This document shows, piece by piece, positions 40,490-52,299 of a DNA stretch of 64,000 bases. The stretch spans positions 1,865,001 through 1,929,000 of the forward strand of contig NC_045142.1 of assembly GCF_008831285.2 (NCBI RefSeq), in the 5' to 3' direction. This DNA is from Nymphaea colorata (lineage: Eukaryota > Streptophyta > Magnoliopsida > Nymphaeales > Nymphaeaceae). The notes under the pieces were generated by a model, which had not been told where the DNA came from, ran no database searches, and worked only from the letters and a program-made list of their open reading frames with translations. A program made the position numbers and the translations under genes. How positions within the stretch are numbered: position 1 is the stretch's first letter; the number at the start of each line of letters is the position of its first letter.

Positions 40490-40685
40490 CTATGGGTAGA
40501 ACAAAAAATTTTTCAGGCCAAATTAAAGGTTTTAAATTTTGATTAAGGTTGAAATATCTTTTTTTAAAATTTTTATATAAAACAAGTGAAATTTTTTAAA
40601 ATTTCTATGTAAACTTTTTCAATTTTTTTTTTTTTAGGTGGAGCCAAAGCCCATGCGAACCCTACCTTAGCTCGCCCCGTGACTC
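40490..40685. mobile_element. Eroded hAT-like MITE copy
   Basis: Shares ACAAGTGAAATTTTTTAAAA and AGGTGGAGCCAAAGCCCATG with the 29560 copy and its general layout with the 3675 copy. The ends are degenerate. Confidence 0.45.
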
Positions 40686-41602
40686 TAGCTGAGACCAAGC
40701 TCGGTCACTTTCGCCAAGCTAGCTGGGTTCAAGCAGCTGCCCAGTCTCTTCTCGAACTTAGCTTTTGTACGTGCGATCCAGTCTACCCTTCCTACTAATT
40801 TGTCTCCTTACTGAATTGGCTGACGCCGTGGAACACGATTCCGGTTCCTAAAATTCGCTTTCTCGTTGAACAGTTTTTTACACTTTAATGGTTCCCGTCG
40901 AAAACACAAACTGCTGGGAAAGATTTAGCCGCTCTGATTTCTTTATTTCAATTAGAATTAATTCACTCGGTTTCATCGTGAAACAAAGTTGAAATAGTCG
41001 GTGACTGTTGAAAATGAGTGGGCCTGTGTGGGCAGCTGCCCACACACGCTCACACGTAGGTAGCTCTGCTGTTGGCGAGCATAACATGTTATAATGGTTC
41101 AAGAATCAACACAGTTCCACGTCACTTTTGGTAGGCACAACACTAAGCGGGAACCTTTGAGGCTAAGGTGATGTCTTGAAGGTTTTATCGTAAAGGCAGA
41201 TTTTCTTAAGTAAACGTTAAAAAAAAATAAAGATTGATTTTTATTGGGAACTTTTATTGATATTAATAGCAAGTATATACATGTCTTGCAAACACTCCAT
41301 TTTTTAAAAAATTAGAGACTGATTTTTATTTTTACTTCTTACTTTGTTTCTATAAAATGGAAAATGCATTAAGAAAATTAAGAAAATGAGTGGCAAACTG
41401 TCACTTAATAAAGTAAAAATAGGGAACACGCAGAAGAGAGAGAGAGAGGGAAAGAAAGGGCCGCGGGGAGGAGAATACAGAGAGCATAAAGGTGCATGTC
41501 ACTCTGATGTTAATGTAGATATAGATAGAAGAACCAGCCAGGAGAGGAAAAGATTGACTTATTTTAGCTTCTTTACTATGCATCCACACAATTCAGCTCC
41601 AA

Positions 41603-41603
<1 letters not shown>

Positions 41604-41694
<91 letters not shown>

Positions 41695-41711
41695 AGAGAG
41701 AGAGAGAGAGA
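41604..41711. repeat. Long (AT)n followed by GA tract
   Basis: About 88 bases of AT, then AGGAGAGAGAGAGAGAGA. This is again the TA-to-GA junction type. Confidence 0.95.
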
Positions 41712-42015
41712 AATGGGCAAATATCATACCACTTAAGTAAGAGACAAAACCTAGACCTATTACAAATGATTATTTAAGTTTTTTTTAATGCAATAGAACC
41801 TTATAGATATGATCTTAAGAGTTATATAATGAGAAACGTGTATGAAGTTAATCATTTTTTTCTTTGATCATGCTTTTCTAATAATAAAAAAGGGAACTGC
41901 TGAAAAATAACTTGAACTAAAACGTGATTTATATTGAAGTATGGTTTATGAGGATATTAGAATGTTCACATTTTGTTTACAACATATTTTATATCTAAAT
42001 TAGGAGGTCTGTATT

Positions 42016-42019
<4 letters not shown>

Positions 42020-42089
<70 letters not shown>

Positions 42090-42108
42090 AAAGAAAGAAA
42101 GAAAGAGA
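42020..42108. repeat. (CT)n(TA)n followed by (AAAG)n
   Basis: CT run, TA run, then five AAAG units. Confidence 0.95.
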
Positions 42109-42751
42109 AAGATTTACATATATTTCTAACCTTTTTACATGTCAAGTCACATTTATATGCTTGGTTTTGTGAGAAAACAGTAGAACATGTAAATATTACC
42201 CAATTCAACTATGAAACACGCACTGGTGATCCTAGGCATTCCTCTCCCACACCCACACGCGCAAGCACGCACACCCACACCCACATAGAGAGTCAGAGAC
42301 GTATGTTCGATCACTCATACTTTGGGAATGGTCCGGCTAGTCCATTTTCTTTAGGTTTTTGACACATGTTTTTCTTCAGTCTACCTTATAGATGTCGCCT
42401 ATTCATAAAAAAGAGCATGTATTGAAATTGATGTTTACTAAATATGGTAGATAAAATTTTATATGTTTTATCTGAATCATTTTGGCTTCCAAAGCTCATC
42501 TAATTACATATGTAACTGTCTTTTCAAAGAAATGTAACAATATAGAATTTGGTAGACCAATCCCACATTGAGACTGGTTTAACGCATCCCATATAACACA
42601 CATACGCACAGTGAGTGTAGAGAAGGTCAACCATACATACTGCAACATCATTTGTTGCCCTTGGGATGACTGGAAAACTTTGCATATTCATATGATCGAG
42701 CCCTTGACATTTCCATACTATCTCAAATTTGTAGTCCTTCACGGTTCGCTT

Positions 42752-42943
42752 CATGGGCGGAGCTAGAATTTTCCTTAGGGACGAGCCGGCAGTCCAACCT
42801 CTAGATCTGGGTAGGGCTAAATTTAATTCAACTCTAAAAAATACATTGCGCACTTAAAAAATTTATTTTTTTTAATGTAATTTTTTTTTTCATTTGCCAG
42901 GGTGGGGCCATGCCTAGGCAGCCCCCCCTTCCCTCCGCCCCTG
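42752..42943. mobile_element. hAT-type MITE inside a duplicated segment
   Basis: A 192-bp element from CATGGGCGGAGC to CTCCGCCCCTG. Flanks GTTCGCTT and GTTCGCAT are a 7-of-8 target duplication. The paralogous second copy of the surrounding duplication (near 43880) has the site without the element. Confidence 0.8.
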
Positions 42944-43281
42944 GTTCGCATAATACTGGACAAGCAGAAAATTACCTTGCGCCCGTTTAATTATCTCTAA
43001 CATCAGAAGATTGCACTTTCCTGAAAATATTTTTGTAATTACAAGGAAGTTTTTTTTTTTGACAGCTGGGCATTATAACTAATCTATGTAATTGTCCTTT
43101 AAAAGATCTGTTAATATATAGAATTTGGTAAGACCAATCCCTGCTTTAACGTATCTCATCTAACACAAACACACACATAAAAACGTGTGTCGGTGTGGAG
43201 AGAATCAACTCTACATACTGCAACATCATGTGTGCAGAAGATAAAAGGTTGGGGGAGCAAGAGCAAATTCATCTTACCATC

Positions 43282-43492
43282 TAGGGGTGAAGCCGGAAAT
43301 TTTTTATGGTGGGGGCCGAATTATGGTTAGGAATTCTTTATGATGGAAGCTGAATTATAGTTTCAAAATTTTGACTGTATATCATTTTCAAACATAGGAT
43401 ACATAAATTTTTTTAAAATTTATATGTATATTTAAAAAACAAATTGAGGGGGGTCCAAGGCGCCTGATGCCCCCTTGTTGGCTCCGCCCCTA
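43282..43492. mobile_element. hAT-like MITE, GGGGCGGAGCC-ended subfamily
   Basis: Ends TAGGGGTGAAGCC and GGCTCCGCCCCTA are inverted repeats with two mismatches. The interior carries the motif ATTATAGTTTCAAAATTTTG, shared with copies near 3690, 8940 and 34555. No clean target duplication remains. Confidence 0.6.
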
Positions 43493-44301
43493 ATATCGCC
43501 TAACAAGAGAACCAAAGCTTCCACCCTTTCTCTATATTCCCACGTCATCCTAGGTCTGCTTTTGGTTTTTTAGAGTACACTCTAGCAATACTTCAACTTA
43601 CATACTGGTGTCCCTCCTTTTTATAGCTCAAAAGGTTGACAATCTACGAATTTGAAATGAAAACCAGCCGCCTACCACCCCTACTCCATCCGCTGTACTA
43701 ACCAGCTCAGGCTTTATAAGGGTTTGTATGGTTTACTTTCCCTTGGGATGACTAGAAATTTTTACGTATTCGTATGATCGAGCCCTTGAGATTTATTCTA
43801 GTTAACGTATTCCATACGCTCTGAAATTTGTAGTCCTTCTCGATCAGGAAGCGTTTTTTTCATTGACCAAGGAGAAGATTTCACGGTTCTCATAAAATTG
43901 GACAGGCAGAAAATTACCTTGCGCCCGTTTAATTAGCTCTAACGTCAGAATATAGACCTCTTTTTTCTACTGCTAGCTAAAGTCTAGAACATTGTAATTA
44001 ATCTATATAGAATCACTTAGATCATGTATGATTTGGACAATCCAGAAGATACTGTATCAAAATGATCACGCTTGATTTGGGCAACTTCTCTTTCACCAAC
44101 AAAAGATTAAGCTTAAAATGAAACGGACAAGTAAGATTTTCAGAAACTGAAACACTTAATTAACATTTTAAACTTTGTTACCAAGAACAAGTTAATGTTA
44201 AAATTAGGTCAAAAATGAAAAACAAAAAGAAGAGCAGTAATTCATTTCTGGCTTCCATTCAGCTTCCATGAAGCAACAAGCTGCAACCCATCAATTAGTA
44301 C

Positions 44302-44342
<41 letters not shown>

Positions 44343-45859
44343 GCAACCACTTGAAAAACAAGATGAACATGGCGCATGTACCTTAGTTTAAGCATTAATG
44401 CAGGTTTTCATAGTAAAGATGTGATATATAAGGGATATTTTACGTGTTTTCAGTTAGGTATCATGGTTGTCCCAATTATTGTAATGTCTGCAAACCCTAC
44501 CCATCTATGGCGTTACATGAACTGGTAGAAGAGAGTCGTATTTGGTCGTTTGGACAAATATGTGGAGTTACTAGAGACTCACTACTATTGATTTTTTACA
44601 TGTTAGGTGTTGACACATGTCTGAACTTTTAAAATTTCAAAATCAACAGATCTTTGTTGGATTCTTTTCTTAAAATAAGATTCATCACTGTCCTTGATCC
44701 AATTAGTCTATTCTGTTGAGTTTTGACAGCATATTTGAAGTATATAAATATATAAACAAAAAAAAAATTGTTGGCTTTTTAACAACTTTTGTTAGATATG
44801 GATTCCAATTTGGAACAGCAAATAATTTTTTCCTCCAAATTGGCGTACTTTTCTGACTTTTGAAATGGATGATCATCTTGGTACAAGTTGTTAGCCCAAG
44901 AGACTCTTGTTTTCCACTAAAGGCCATGGAGTAATATGTAGTTTAGGCTCATGAAATAACAAACTTCACCAACTTATTCAGTCAATTGCTTATTGTTGAA
45001 GATAAATACTCATGAATTCATCATGCAGTCCATTTTCGGGGCAATATGTATGATGAGACCCTTCAACGAATAGCATGTAGAAAGCATATCTCCTGAACAT
45101 TCATGTTGAAATTAGCTCAAACTTTTCACTTGGCATCTTTTCATTAGTTAGTTGAGAATCATGTCACAACATTTCGGCAAAAGCATGCCTTGCTCATGAC
45201 ATGTTTTTCATCATAAATGATTGCTATCAGTTCTTTTCTGTAAGACATTTAAGAATTTTACAGGCGTATGGGCTATTCAGTTTAATATAAAAGCCCTTCT
45301 AGCTTGTTTGTTGCTTCCTTATACAAGGATAATGTTTAGCTTTGCTTCTCAAGTTGAATGTGTCCACTTCCTTTCAAGTTTCCTTGCTTAGTGCTAGAAA
45401 GCTTAAGATTCCTTTGGATTTTGCCCATGTATTTAGTAGGAAGGAGCATCCATGATTGTTAATTAAGACAAGTTGCAACAACATGAAGAAATTAATGCTG
45501 CCATCGGTTTGGTATTATATTTCAGAAACTCAAAATGTTAATGCATGGATGAAATGCTTCCAGCCAGTTGTTTTGTTATATACATAAGTTTTGAACACCA
45601 AGAGAGAACAATGCATAAATGGATATACCAAAATTATATTTGATCAAGTGCCTTATATTTGCAAACCCTTAATGAGGAGCCAACTTTATGTATTGATTTT
45701 TCAGTACTTGGTAAAAGTAAGAAACCTTCAAGTCTAAAACTAAGCGCCACACGAATGCAACTCCCTTCTTCAACCTAAAGCTTCATTGGTTGACATAAAA
45801 TTTTCAAAAGAATATATTTGCACTAATAACTGAACAACCTTAGATCAAGAAAAATATGA

Positions 45860-46020
45860 ATAACAATAACAATAATACATTTATGATAGGGTCACAGCAA
45901 CTTCCTCGAAGAGGCGTGTTGCATTTCTAGTTGCAAGTGGTAGATGATGGCAACTTGCAAGAAAATTAAACCTCTTGAAAGGTGACATTTCGCTACTATT
46001 AAATCAAATGATGAAGACCA
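45860..46020. repeat. Diverged dispersed repeat, copy A
   Basis: Shares GTTGCATTTCTAGTTGCA, GGTAGATGA-like words and CTACTATTAAATCA with 61625-61830, in the same order. The family is unknown. Confidence 0.6.
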
Positions 46021-46850
46021 TAAAGTCACTATCATAGTAGATAACTCACTAGGCAAGAGCATTGTCGGGTGATCTCTAGACCTTCTCCTTGTTCCTCCTC
46101 CTGAATGACTGCAACTAGATGTTGGTCCCATTCGACAAGGGATCTGTCATCTTTTCAGCAATATATAGCAGTACTGTTAAATACAGCCATATCACATGCT
46201 GATTGATAGACTTGATTAGTATTTTTCTAGCCCAAAAAAATTAACTAGTGTTCTTTGTTATTTTGCTATTTGATTTCGAGTATTTAATTAAGCGTAGGTC
46301 GCGTGTTTATTTGGCTTATTAACTGATGTGCTTGTTTTTTTCCAAGGAAAAGTATTGACAAAGTTAAAATTTTCTCTAATTTTCAGGTGACACTATATGA
46401 CTGTAAATCCAAGTTGATTCTCATTTTTCCATTACGACACCAGTTGTACCTATATACATTATACATATGTTTATAATGTACTGTGTGCCCAAAAGTATTG
46501 CTTTACTTGACTCAATGTCTTGACTTTATCTCTAACTGATGAGCAAGGATTCCATACATATCCACAAGAAGGACAAGAAATAAAGAATAATCAAAGTCTC
46601 TAGCAATAAATTGGCATTATTTAATTCGAGCCTTGGTGTTTGAATAAAGAGAATGATTGAATGTTTTGTGTGCTATCCTCCTGTGAGATTACCACAACAG
46701 ACAGTGAAATTAGTGACACTATCTTAGATCATTTCACCTAAGTTAAGTGTCTTTTCTACCACTCTTATTAAAAAAAGGAGAAAAGTGAGAAGGAAAGGCT
46801 TCATAATGCACCAATCGTCAAACCCTCTATCTCTCACTTCCTTTTTCTCT

Positions 46851-46866
46851 GTCCCCCCCCTCTCTG

Positions 46867-46913
<47 letters not shown>
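46851..46913. repeat. (CT)n tract upstream of the SUPERMAN-like gene
   Basis: About 62 bases of mostly pure CT, 220 bp before the start codon, probably in the promoter or leader. In plants GA/CT repeats bind BPC-type proteins; that role here is inference. Confidence 0.9.
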
Positions 46914-46915
<2 letters not shown>

Positions 46916-47115
46916 TTTGGCATTGTAGCAAAATTGGCAAAAAGAAGATTTCCTTGTTCAGCCTGGTGCTTTTGTCATAGGTGGTCTGTTGTCTAAGTCC
47001 TCTGGTTTTCAACCAAGACACAGATGCTTCTTCTGTCTGTGTCCACATTTTTCCTTCCTTCTGTGACCAAATCCCAGATGGGTTTCTACTGAGGGGGCAA
47101 ATTAGCAGGAGGTCT

Positions 47116-47124
47116 ATGGTTTGA
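47116..47124 (+). promoter_or_regulatory. Minimal upstream ORF (ATG GTT TGA) before the SUPERMAN-like start
   Basis: A two-codon ORF lies 8 bases before the main ATG at 47133 and is out of frame with it. If present in the mRNA it would make ribosomes terminate immediately before the main start. Whether the transcript includes it depends on the transcription start, which is not visible. Confidence 0.4.
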
Positions 47125-47132
47125 GGAAGATC

Positions 47133-48002
47133 ATGGAAGGCACCAGGTATTGGACTTGGAGCAGGAGAAATTTTGGTGTTTCAAGGGATCAATCAGCTGC
47201 ATCTTTCCATGGCTCTTCATGGGAGGAGCAAGCTTTTGCAGAAGACTCATCTGGTCTCTTGGGAGGGTGCATATGGCCTCCCAGGTCTTACTCTTGCACC
47301 TTCTGCAGGAGAGAGTTCAGGTCAGCTCAGGCCTTAGGTGGCCATATGAATGTTCACAGGAGAGATAGAGCCAGACTGAGGAGATCTCCAAGCTTGCAGA
47401 ATGAAGGAAGCCATAACCCATGTGGTTTCTTAGATCTTCATCAATACCAACCTGAGGTATGCTCCCTTGTGTACCCTAACCCTAATCCTAACCCTAACCC
47501 TAACCCTAATCCCAGTGTTGTTCCATCCACTAAGGCTTCTGCACCACCTACCTCCTGCTGCAATGAGTCCAATGGCAATTTCTGTGAACAGACGCTCACC
47601 CTTTCTTGCCAAAAGCCATCTTCGTTTCCTTCTTCTACCAAGGTCTCCAACCCTTTCACTGTTCAGATAGTTTCTGTTCCTGTTGATGCAAAGTTCAAGG
47701 GGGATCTCAATTGTGATGCCCCAAAGCAGGAGGACAAAAATGGTTCATCAGATTCATTCTGCCGGCGCCGGAAAGTCGATTTGGAGGCTTTGGACAGTGA
47801 TGATGAAGGTGCTGTCAGCAGGAAGAAAGCAAGGACCTCCACCACTAGCACTTTGCCATTGTTCATCAGGCAGAGTACTGTGTCATCTGAAGCCCTTATT
47901 GGGCAACACTGTCTTCAAACTGAGGTTCTGGGTAGAACGCAGTTAGTCATTGAGGAGCTGGATCTTGAGCTCAGGCTTGGGCAAAGGCCCAAGGTCAAGT
48001 AA
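47133..48002 (+). CDS. SUPERMAN / RABBIT EARS / ZFP10-like C2H2 zinc-finger repressor
   Basis: Intronless ORF of 289 residues from ATG at 47133 to TAA. The frame is open a little further upstream but has no earlier ATG. One C2H2 finger with C55, C58, H71 and H75 lies in the stretch [16 protein letters not shown], followed by [20 protein letters not shown], almost identical to SUPERMAN-class fingers including the preceding WPPRSY and the following basic RDRARLRR. Residues 115-127 are a Pro-Asn run encoded by telomere-like DNA. A basic RRRK-type patch follows further on, and DLELRLG (277-283) is a C-terminal EAR repression motif. SUPERMAN relatives are nuclear repressors that set floral organ boundaries and control cell division. 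At 289 residues it is longer than SUP (about 200) and nearer ZFP10-type members. A 62-base CT tract and a minimal uORF lie just upstream. Confidence 0.93.
   Translation: MEGTRYWTWSRRNFGVSRDQSAASFHGSSWEEQAFAEDSSGLLGGCIWPPRSYSCTFCRREFRSAQALGGHMNVHRRDRARLRRSPSLQNEGSHNPCGFLDLHQYQPEVCSLVYPNPNPNPNPNPNPSVVPSTKASAPPTSCCNESNGNFCEQTLTLSCQKPSSFPSSTKVSNPFTVQIVSVPVDAKFKGDLNCDAPKQEDKNGSSDSFCRRRKVDLEALDSDDEGAVSRKKARTSTTSTLPLFIRQSTVSSEALIGQHCLQTEVLGRTQLVIEELDLELRLGQRPKVK
47474..47513. repeat. Telomere-like (CCCTAA)6 array inside a coding region
   Basis: Six hexamers, five CCCTAA and one TCCTAA, lie within the SUPERMAN-like reading frame and are read as alternating CCT AAC/AAT, that is Pro-Asn. The usual plant telomere unit is the heptamer CCCTAAA, so this is the hexamer form. 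Confidence 0.9.
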
Positions 48003-48189
48003 AACGAATCTGCAGATCTCGTATGTGTGTTTTAATTGGAAAAACATGTTCTTTTATTTCTCTTTTCTTTCTTTCGATCATCTCTGTAATGGACGTGTTA
48101 TTGGTGAATTTTTCTTTGTTTCTTTCTTTGATTATGATGTGTAAAAATATATCATGAGGCACGAGGCATAGCTTGAAGAAATCTGATCA

Positions 48190-48870
48190 TCTCCTCACTC
48201 TCTCTCTCTCTCTCTCTCTAACCCTCTCCACCAATCTATAATAAGTTCAGTTTTTTCCTTTTCCTTCTATATTTCTTCTTGAAAACTTATATGGGAAAAC
48301 TAATGGAAAGAAGTTGCTTACTTGGATTTCGTCTGAAAGTTCTGTTGCCATCTTTCGCCTTTCATTACTCTCTTTCTCTCTCCACAATCTATCTAAGTTC
48401 ATTTGTTTTCGTTTTCTTCTCTAGTTAATTTGTTCTCGAAACTTTATGTGGGAAGACAAATCGGAAGAAGAAGCTTGGATCCATCTGAAGTTTATTGCCA
48501 TCTTCCACCCTTCTACTGAAGTGCTACGAATCTTTCTCCCTCCACTTCCAGCGGCGAAGCTAGGATTTTCTTGGCTAAGGGACACTCGAGTGACCAGCCC
48601 AACTCTGGCTATGAAACTTTTGATGGGCTGGTATAGGCAGCAGCTCATGCCAGCCCCCATGTATCTCCGCCGCTGATTTTTCCCATCTCTCTTTCTCTCT
48701 CTCTCTTTCTCTATGTGTCTCCATCTCTGTTTCCAATTCTAAGTTCTATCTTCTCCTTTTCTTCTCTAGATTCTTCTTGAGATCACTTTATGTGGGAGAA
48801 CAAATGGGAAGAAGAAGCATGGACCAGTCTGGAGTTGAATTGCCATTTTTCACCTTCCTAATGAAGTGGC
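48190..48870. repeat. Tandem triplication of an approximately 165-bp unit
   Basis: Three copies: about 48190-48360, 48361-48525 and 48680-48870. Each runs from a CT-rich block through TCTAAGTTC-type words, TTATGTGGGA, AGAAGAAGC and ATTGCCATCTTTCACC. The MITE at 48549-48675 sits between copies 2 and 3. The array starts about 190 bp after the SUPERMAN-like stop codon. Confidence 0.75.
48549..48675. mobile_element. Short hAT-like MITE between tandem repeat units
   Basis: 127 bp from CAGCGGCGAAGCTAGGA to CTCCGCCGCTG, with the ends inverted and an internal near-palindrome around GGCTGG/CCAGCC. No target duplication is evident. It separates copies 2 and 3 of the tandem array downstream of the SUPERMAN-like gene. 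Confidence 0.6.
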
Positions 48871-49128
48871 ATGAACTCATTCCTCAATTTGCACACTCAA
48901 CAGAATTATTGATCGATCAGTGTAGCTTTCGTAGATCTACAGTAAACCTGAACAAAAGAACCGCCTATTTGGCAGGATGATGAGATACTTTCATAAAATT
49001 GAGAACCCTTTGAGGTTCTCCTTCCAGTGTAAGTAGTAGTCACAGTCACTACAGTGCATTAAAGCTCGATAACCCGAAGTGGGATTACACAAGAAGCACC
49101 AGTTACTATACTCCACTACATGATAAAA

Positions 49129-49228
49129 TATTTAACTAACTGAATGGGAGAAAGGAATAACCATGCAGAGATAATATGTTTAAAATAGTTAACTAACTGC
49201 ATGTGAAAAAGGAATAACCATGCAGAGT
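49129..49228. repeat. Two tandem copies of about 58 bp
   Basis: TTAACTAACTG and GGAATAACCATGCAGAG occur twice in the same order and spacing. Confidence 0.7.
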
Positions 49229-49852
49229 TTGTCTCTTTTTAATTTCCTTATTCTTTTCTAGTCTGACCAGAGAATACTGACATTCCAGTGGTATAAACCG
49301 ACATGTGTTTTAAGAGAGAGAAAGAGGGGGTGAGGGAGAGGTACATGGATTCCCTTTTCTCTGGATTTTAGCATGAACAGATGCTCATTTCCAGAAGGGT
49401 ATCTTTCGTATATAAATTCTATCTTGCCTCACACCTAAAGGTTGTAGAAATCACACCTACCGGCTAAGAGTATAAATTTATTCCCCTTGGGGGAATCAAT
49501 TCAATATAGTATTGTGGTACATCCATTTAATATAACACCAAAGGGAATATTATTACATCATCCCCGGAAAAGCCTTCGCTCCTTCCTGCCTTTTTGTTTC
49601 TTCTTCTGTATGGTATTTACTATTATTGTTGACGGTGAGCCCTAGACAGACATCACGTATCTAGAAATTTTTAAAACTCTCGTCTGCATGCCTCCCTGCC
49701 CCTCGTCATACGACCTAAAACTAAGGCCTGTTGCTTCCCTCTGTGTTTCTTTGACTTTAAAACTTTAGCAGGAAGCAGGGAACGGAAATGGGTGGTTGGT
49801 TGTAGCCATTAATAGCTCCTCCTCTAGTTCCAGTTCTATACAGAGAGACACT

Positions 49853-49895
<43 letters not shown>

Positions 49896-51076
49896 TTAGT
49901 TATGAGAGCTGGATTTTCTGAAAGTTACCAACACTATAGCCTGAATTCTAGGGTTTTTTGGCCAAAGGGATGCCTGAAAATGGAAGGATATTAATGGGTT
50001 CAGAGTTTAAATGATGAAACTACCACTAACTTTGAGTTGCAGAAACAAGCGGAGTATTTATATCTGATCTACCAAGATAGGTGAGAAGTGAAGTGAAAAA
50101 TGTCTCGAATAATGGATAGGATTAAGCGGGGAAGCGTCGTGAAACGAGAAATGAAAGAGAGCAAAGCTGGGAAGCGAGTTTCCCTGCTAGTGGACTTCAC
50201 ATATTAGGACAAAGCCTGTTGAAAAATCCATGCTGGTGCTGGACAACTTGTAGCTTGCTATTAGTCAATTTTTTGTTGGTTTACTTTGCTTGTTTTGTTT
50301 TCTGCCATTATCACATGCTCAGACAGTTAAAGTTTTGTAAGTTTTGAGACAAATGAAAGTGTTTTCTTATGATTTTTTTTGGCTATCTTCGACAGCCATG
50401 AAGTTGGTACGTACTTTGCCCATGTATTCAGTAACATGGATCAGCTATATGCGCCTGAAGTGACTTGCCTGGCAAAAGTCATGAGCAGCATTACCGATGC
50501 TGGTTCACATGACTTTCACTCATGACCTGAAAGGACGTTTTTTATAAATCACTGTTGAAGAGAGAGTGGAGCCTAAGAAGAGCGGGACAGATGTTCACTT
50601 GTAGATGGGGGCAATAACCAAACAAGAAAGAGTTATCCAAGTATGAGATCATGCATTATCAGCCTAATCAATTATGTTTATATTGCATATCAAGTTGACA
50701 ACGTCATTCTACCAAGGGAATTGTTGCTTGAGTAGCTCTCTTTACATGATTCCAGTACTAAAGTAATGAAGTTTAGATCCAGTTCTCTAGGAAAGTGAAT
50801 CAAAAGAAGGAGCAAGATCAATTGTCTTTTTCTGACTCTTCAATTAAACTAATACTTTTACTGTTCCTAACCTCAGCCTCGTGTTTGACGAAAATTATCT
50901 GATACAATTTTTTACTGAATTAACCAATTCTTTGATCCTGTTTTGGATGGAAAGTATAATTCCCTGAGAAGACCATATGTTTCCATTGAAACCTGGGTTT
51001 TATTGGCCAATGTAGTTTTCCAAATACGATGATATACTCATTTCACCAATGTTTTCGTATTTGTATCCTACAATGA

Positions 51077-51079
<3 letters not shown>

Positions 51080-51130
<51 letters not shown>

Positions 51131-51131
51131 A
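51080..51131. repeat. (TA)n(CA)n microsatellite
   Basis: About 40 bases of TA followed by CA repeats. Confidence 0.95.
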
Positions 51132-51596
51132 CTAAAACAAATCCTCACATTTGTGTAACTGTGTTTGCTACAATGAAGATACAATAATATCCTACAATGG
51201 GAGTCTGGATTTCGATTAAGTAAGGCGTTATGGCCATAAATGCTAACGTTTACCGTTCTGTTTACGGCCCATCTGCAACCCTACTTGGAAGAGGTGCAGT
51301 ACCCATTTGGCCAAAATGGCCACAGAACTCTGAGCATAGGCTGGTGGAACAAGATTGGCAGTAATATCTCTGTGTTGAATTAATGGTGATGCTGGGACTT
51401 CTTCACTTGCACACACTAGAAACATGTCAGTAACTGCGTAAGTTGGGAAGGATAAGGATTGTTCGTTGAATTTGGAACTGTTTTTTTTACTGGTGAGAGG
51501 GAACAGAGGGCACCGCAGTTGGTGTAAGGATTGTGCACACTCCCATTCATTCTTAATGCAGTCCTGCCACTGCATACATATGCCTTTTCTGTAAAA

Positions 51597-51598
<2 letters not shown>

Positions 51599-51644
<46 letters not shown>

Positions 51645-51649
51645 TATAT
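51599..51649. repeat. (TA)n microsatellite
   Basis: A TA run with one interruption. Confidence 0.95.
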
Positions 51650-52178
51650 TCATCCGGGTGTCTAAGACACGGTGTGTGTATGTGTACACTGACTTTGAAG
51701 TTTTGCATAAGGATTCTTTCTGTGTATTTCTTGGATTCTAAGTTTAAAAAAAAGCTGTTAAAGGTATCCTAAACAATACAAATGGAGGAAACCAAGTATC
51801 AGATCGATCGTGAAGAGCACATCATCTTTCCGATGCGTCGCATTTGTGGTATCAAATTTGTCGATAAAATGGTGATGGGTACCTTGAGTGCACATCAATC
51901 ACGACACACTGAGTCACTGACGACCATGGTCGGTTAACGCTTGTTCGGCGTTCTTTGTATCTGCTTCCTGTGGAATTAAGTGAGAAAAAGCAATTCATTC
52001 ATAAAAAAGGGTATAAGATAAGGATAGGTCACGTAGGAATCGATGGCAGTTCTGTCATTAGGATAAAATAAGCAAGTTGTGAAAGAAAAAGGTCTGTAAA
52101 GAGTTTAAAAGGAAGATCTACTTGTCTTATTCAATATCAGGACACTGGTACGAAACCACATAACATTTAAACTTCAAG

Positions 52179-52299
<121 letters not shown>

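Larger units (their letters stand above)
42498..43955. repeat. Segmental tandem duplication, each copy split by insertions
   Basis: Copy 1 (about 42498-43010) and copy 2 (about 43077-43955) share in order TATAGAATTTGGTA, ACTGCAACATCAT, CCCTTGGGATGACT, TATGATCGAGCCCTTGA, AAATTTGTAGTCCTTC, CACGGTTC and GAAAATTACCTTGCGCCCGT. Copy 1 is interrupted by the MITE at 42752-42943. Copy 2 has about 500 extra bases (near 43225-43735) that include the MITE at 43282. Confidence 0.85.

Noticed and set aside
47121..47132. Longer N-terminus MRKI for the SUPERMAN-like protein
   Set aside because: The codon at 47121 is TTG. The first in-frame ATG is 47133, and starting with MEG fits the family.
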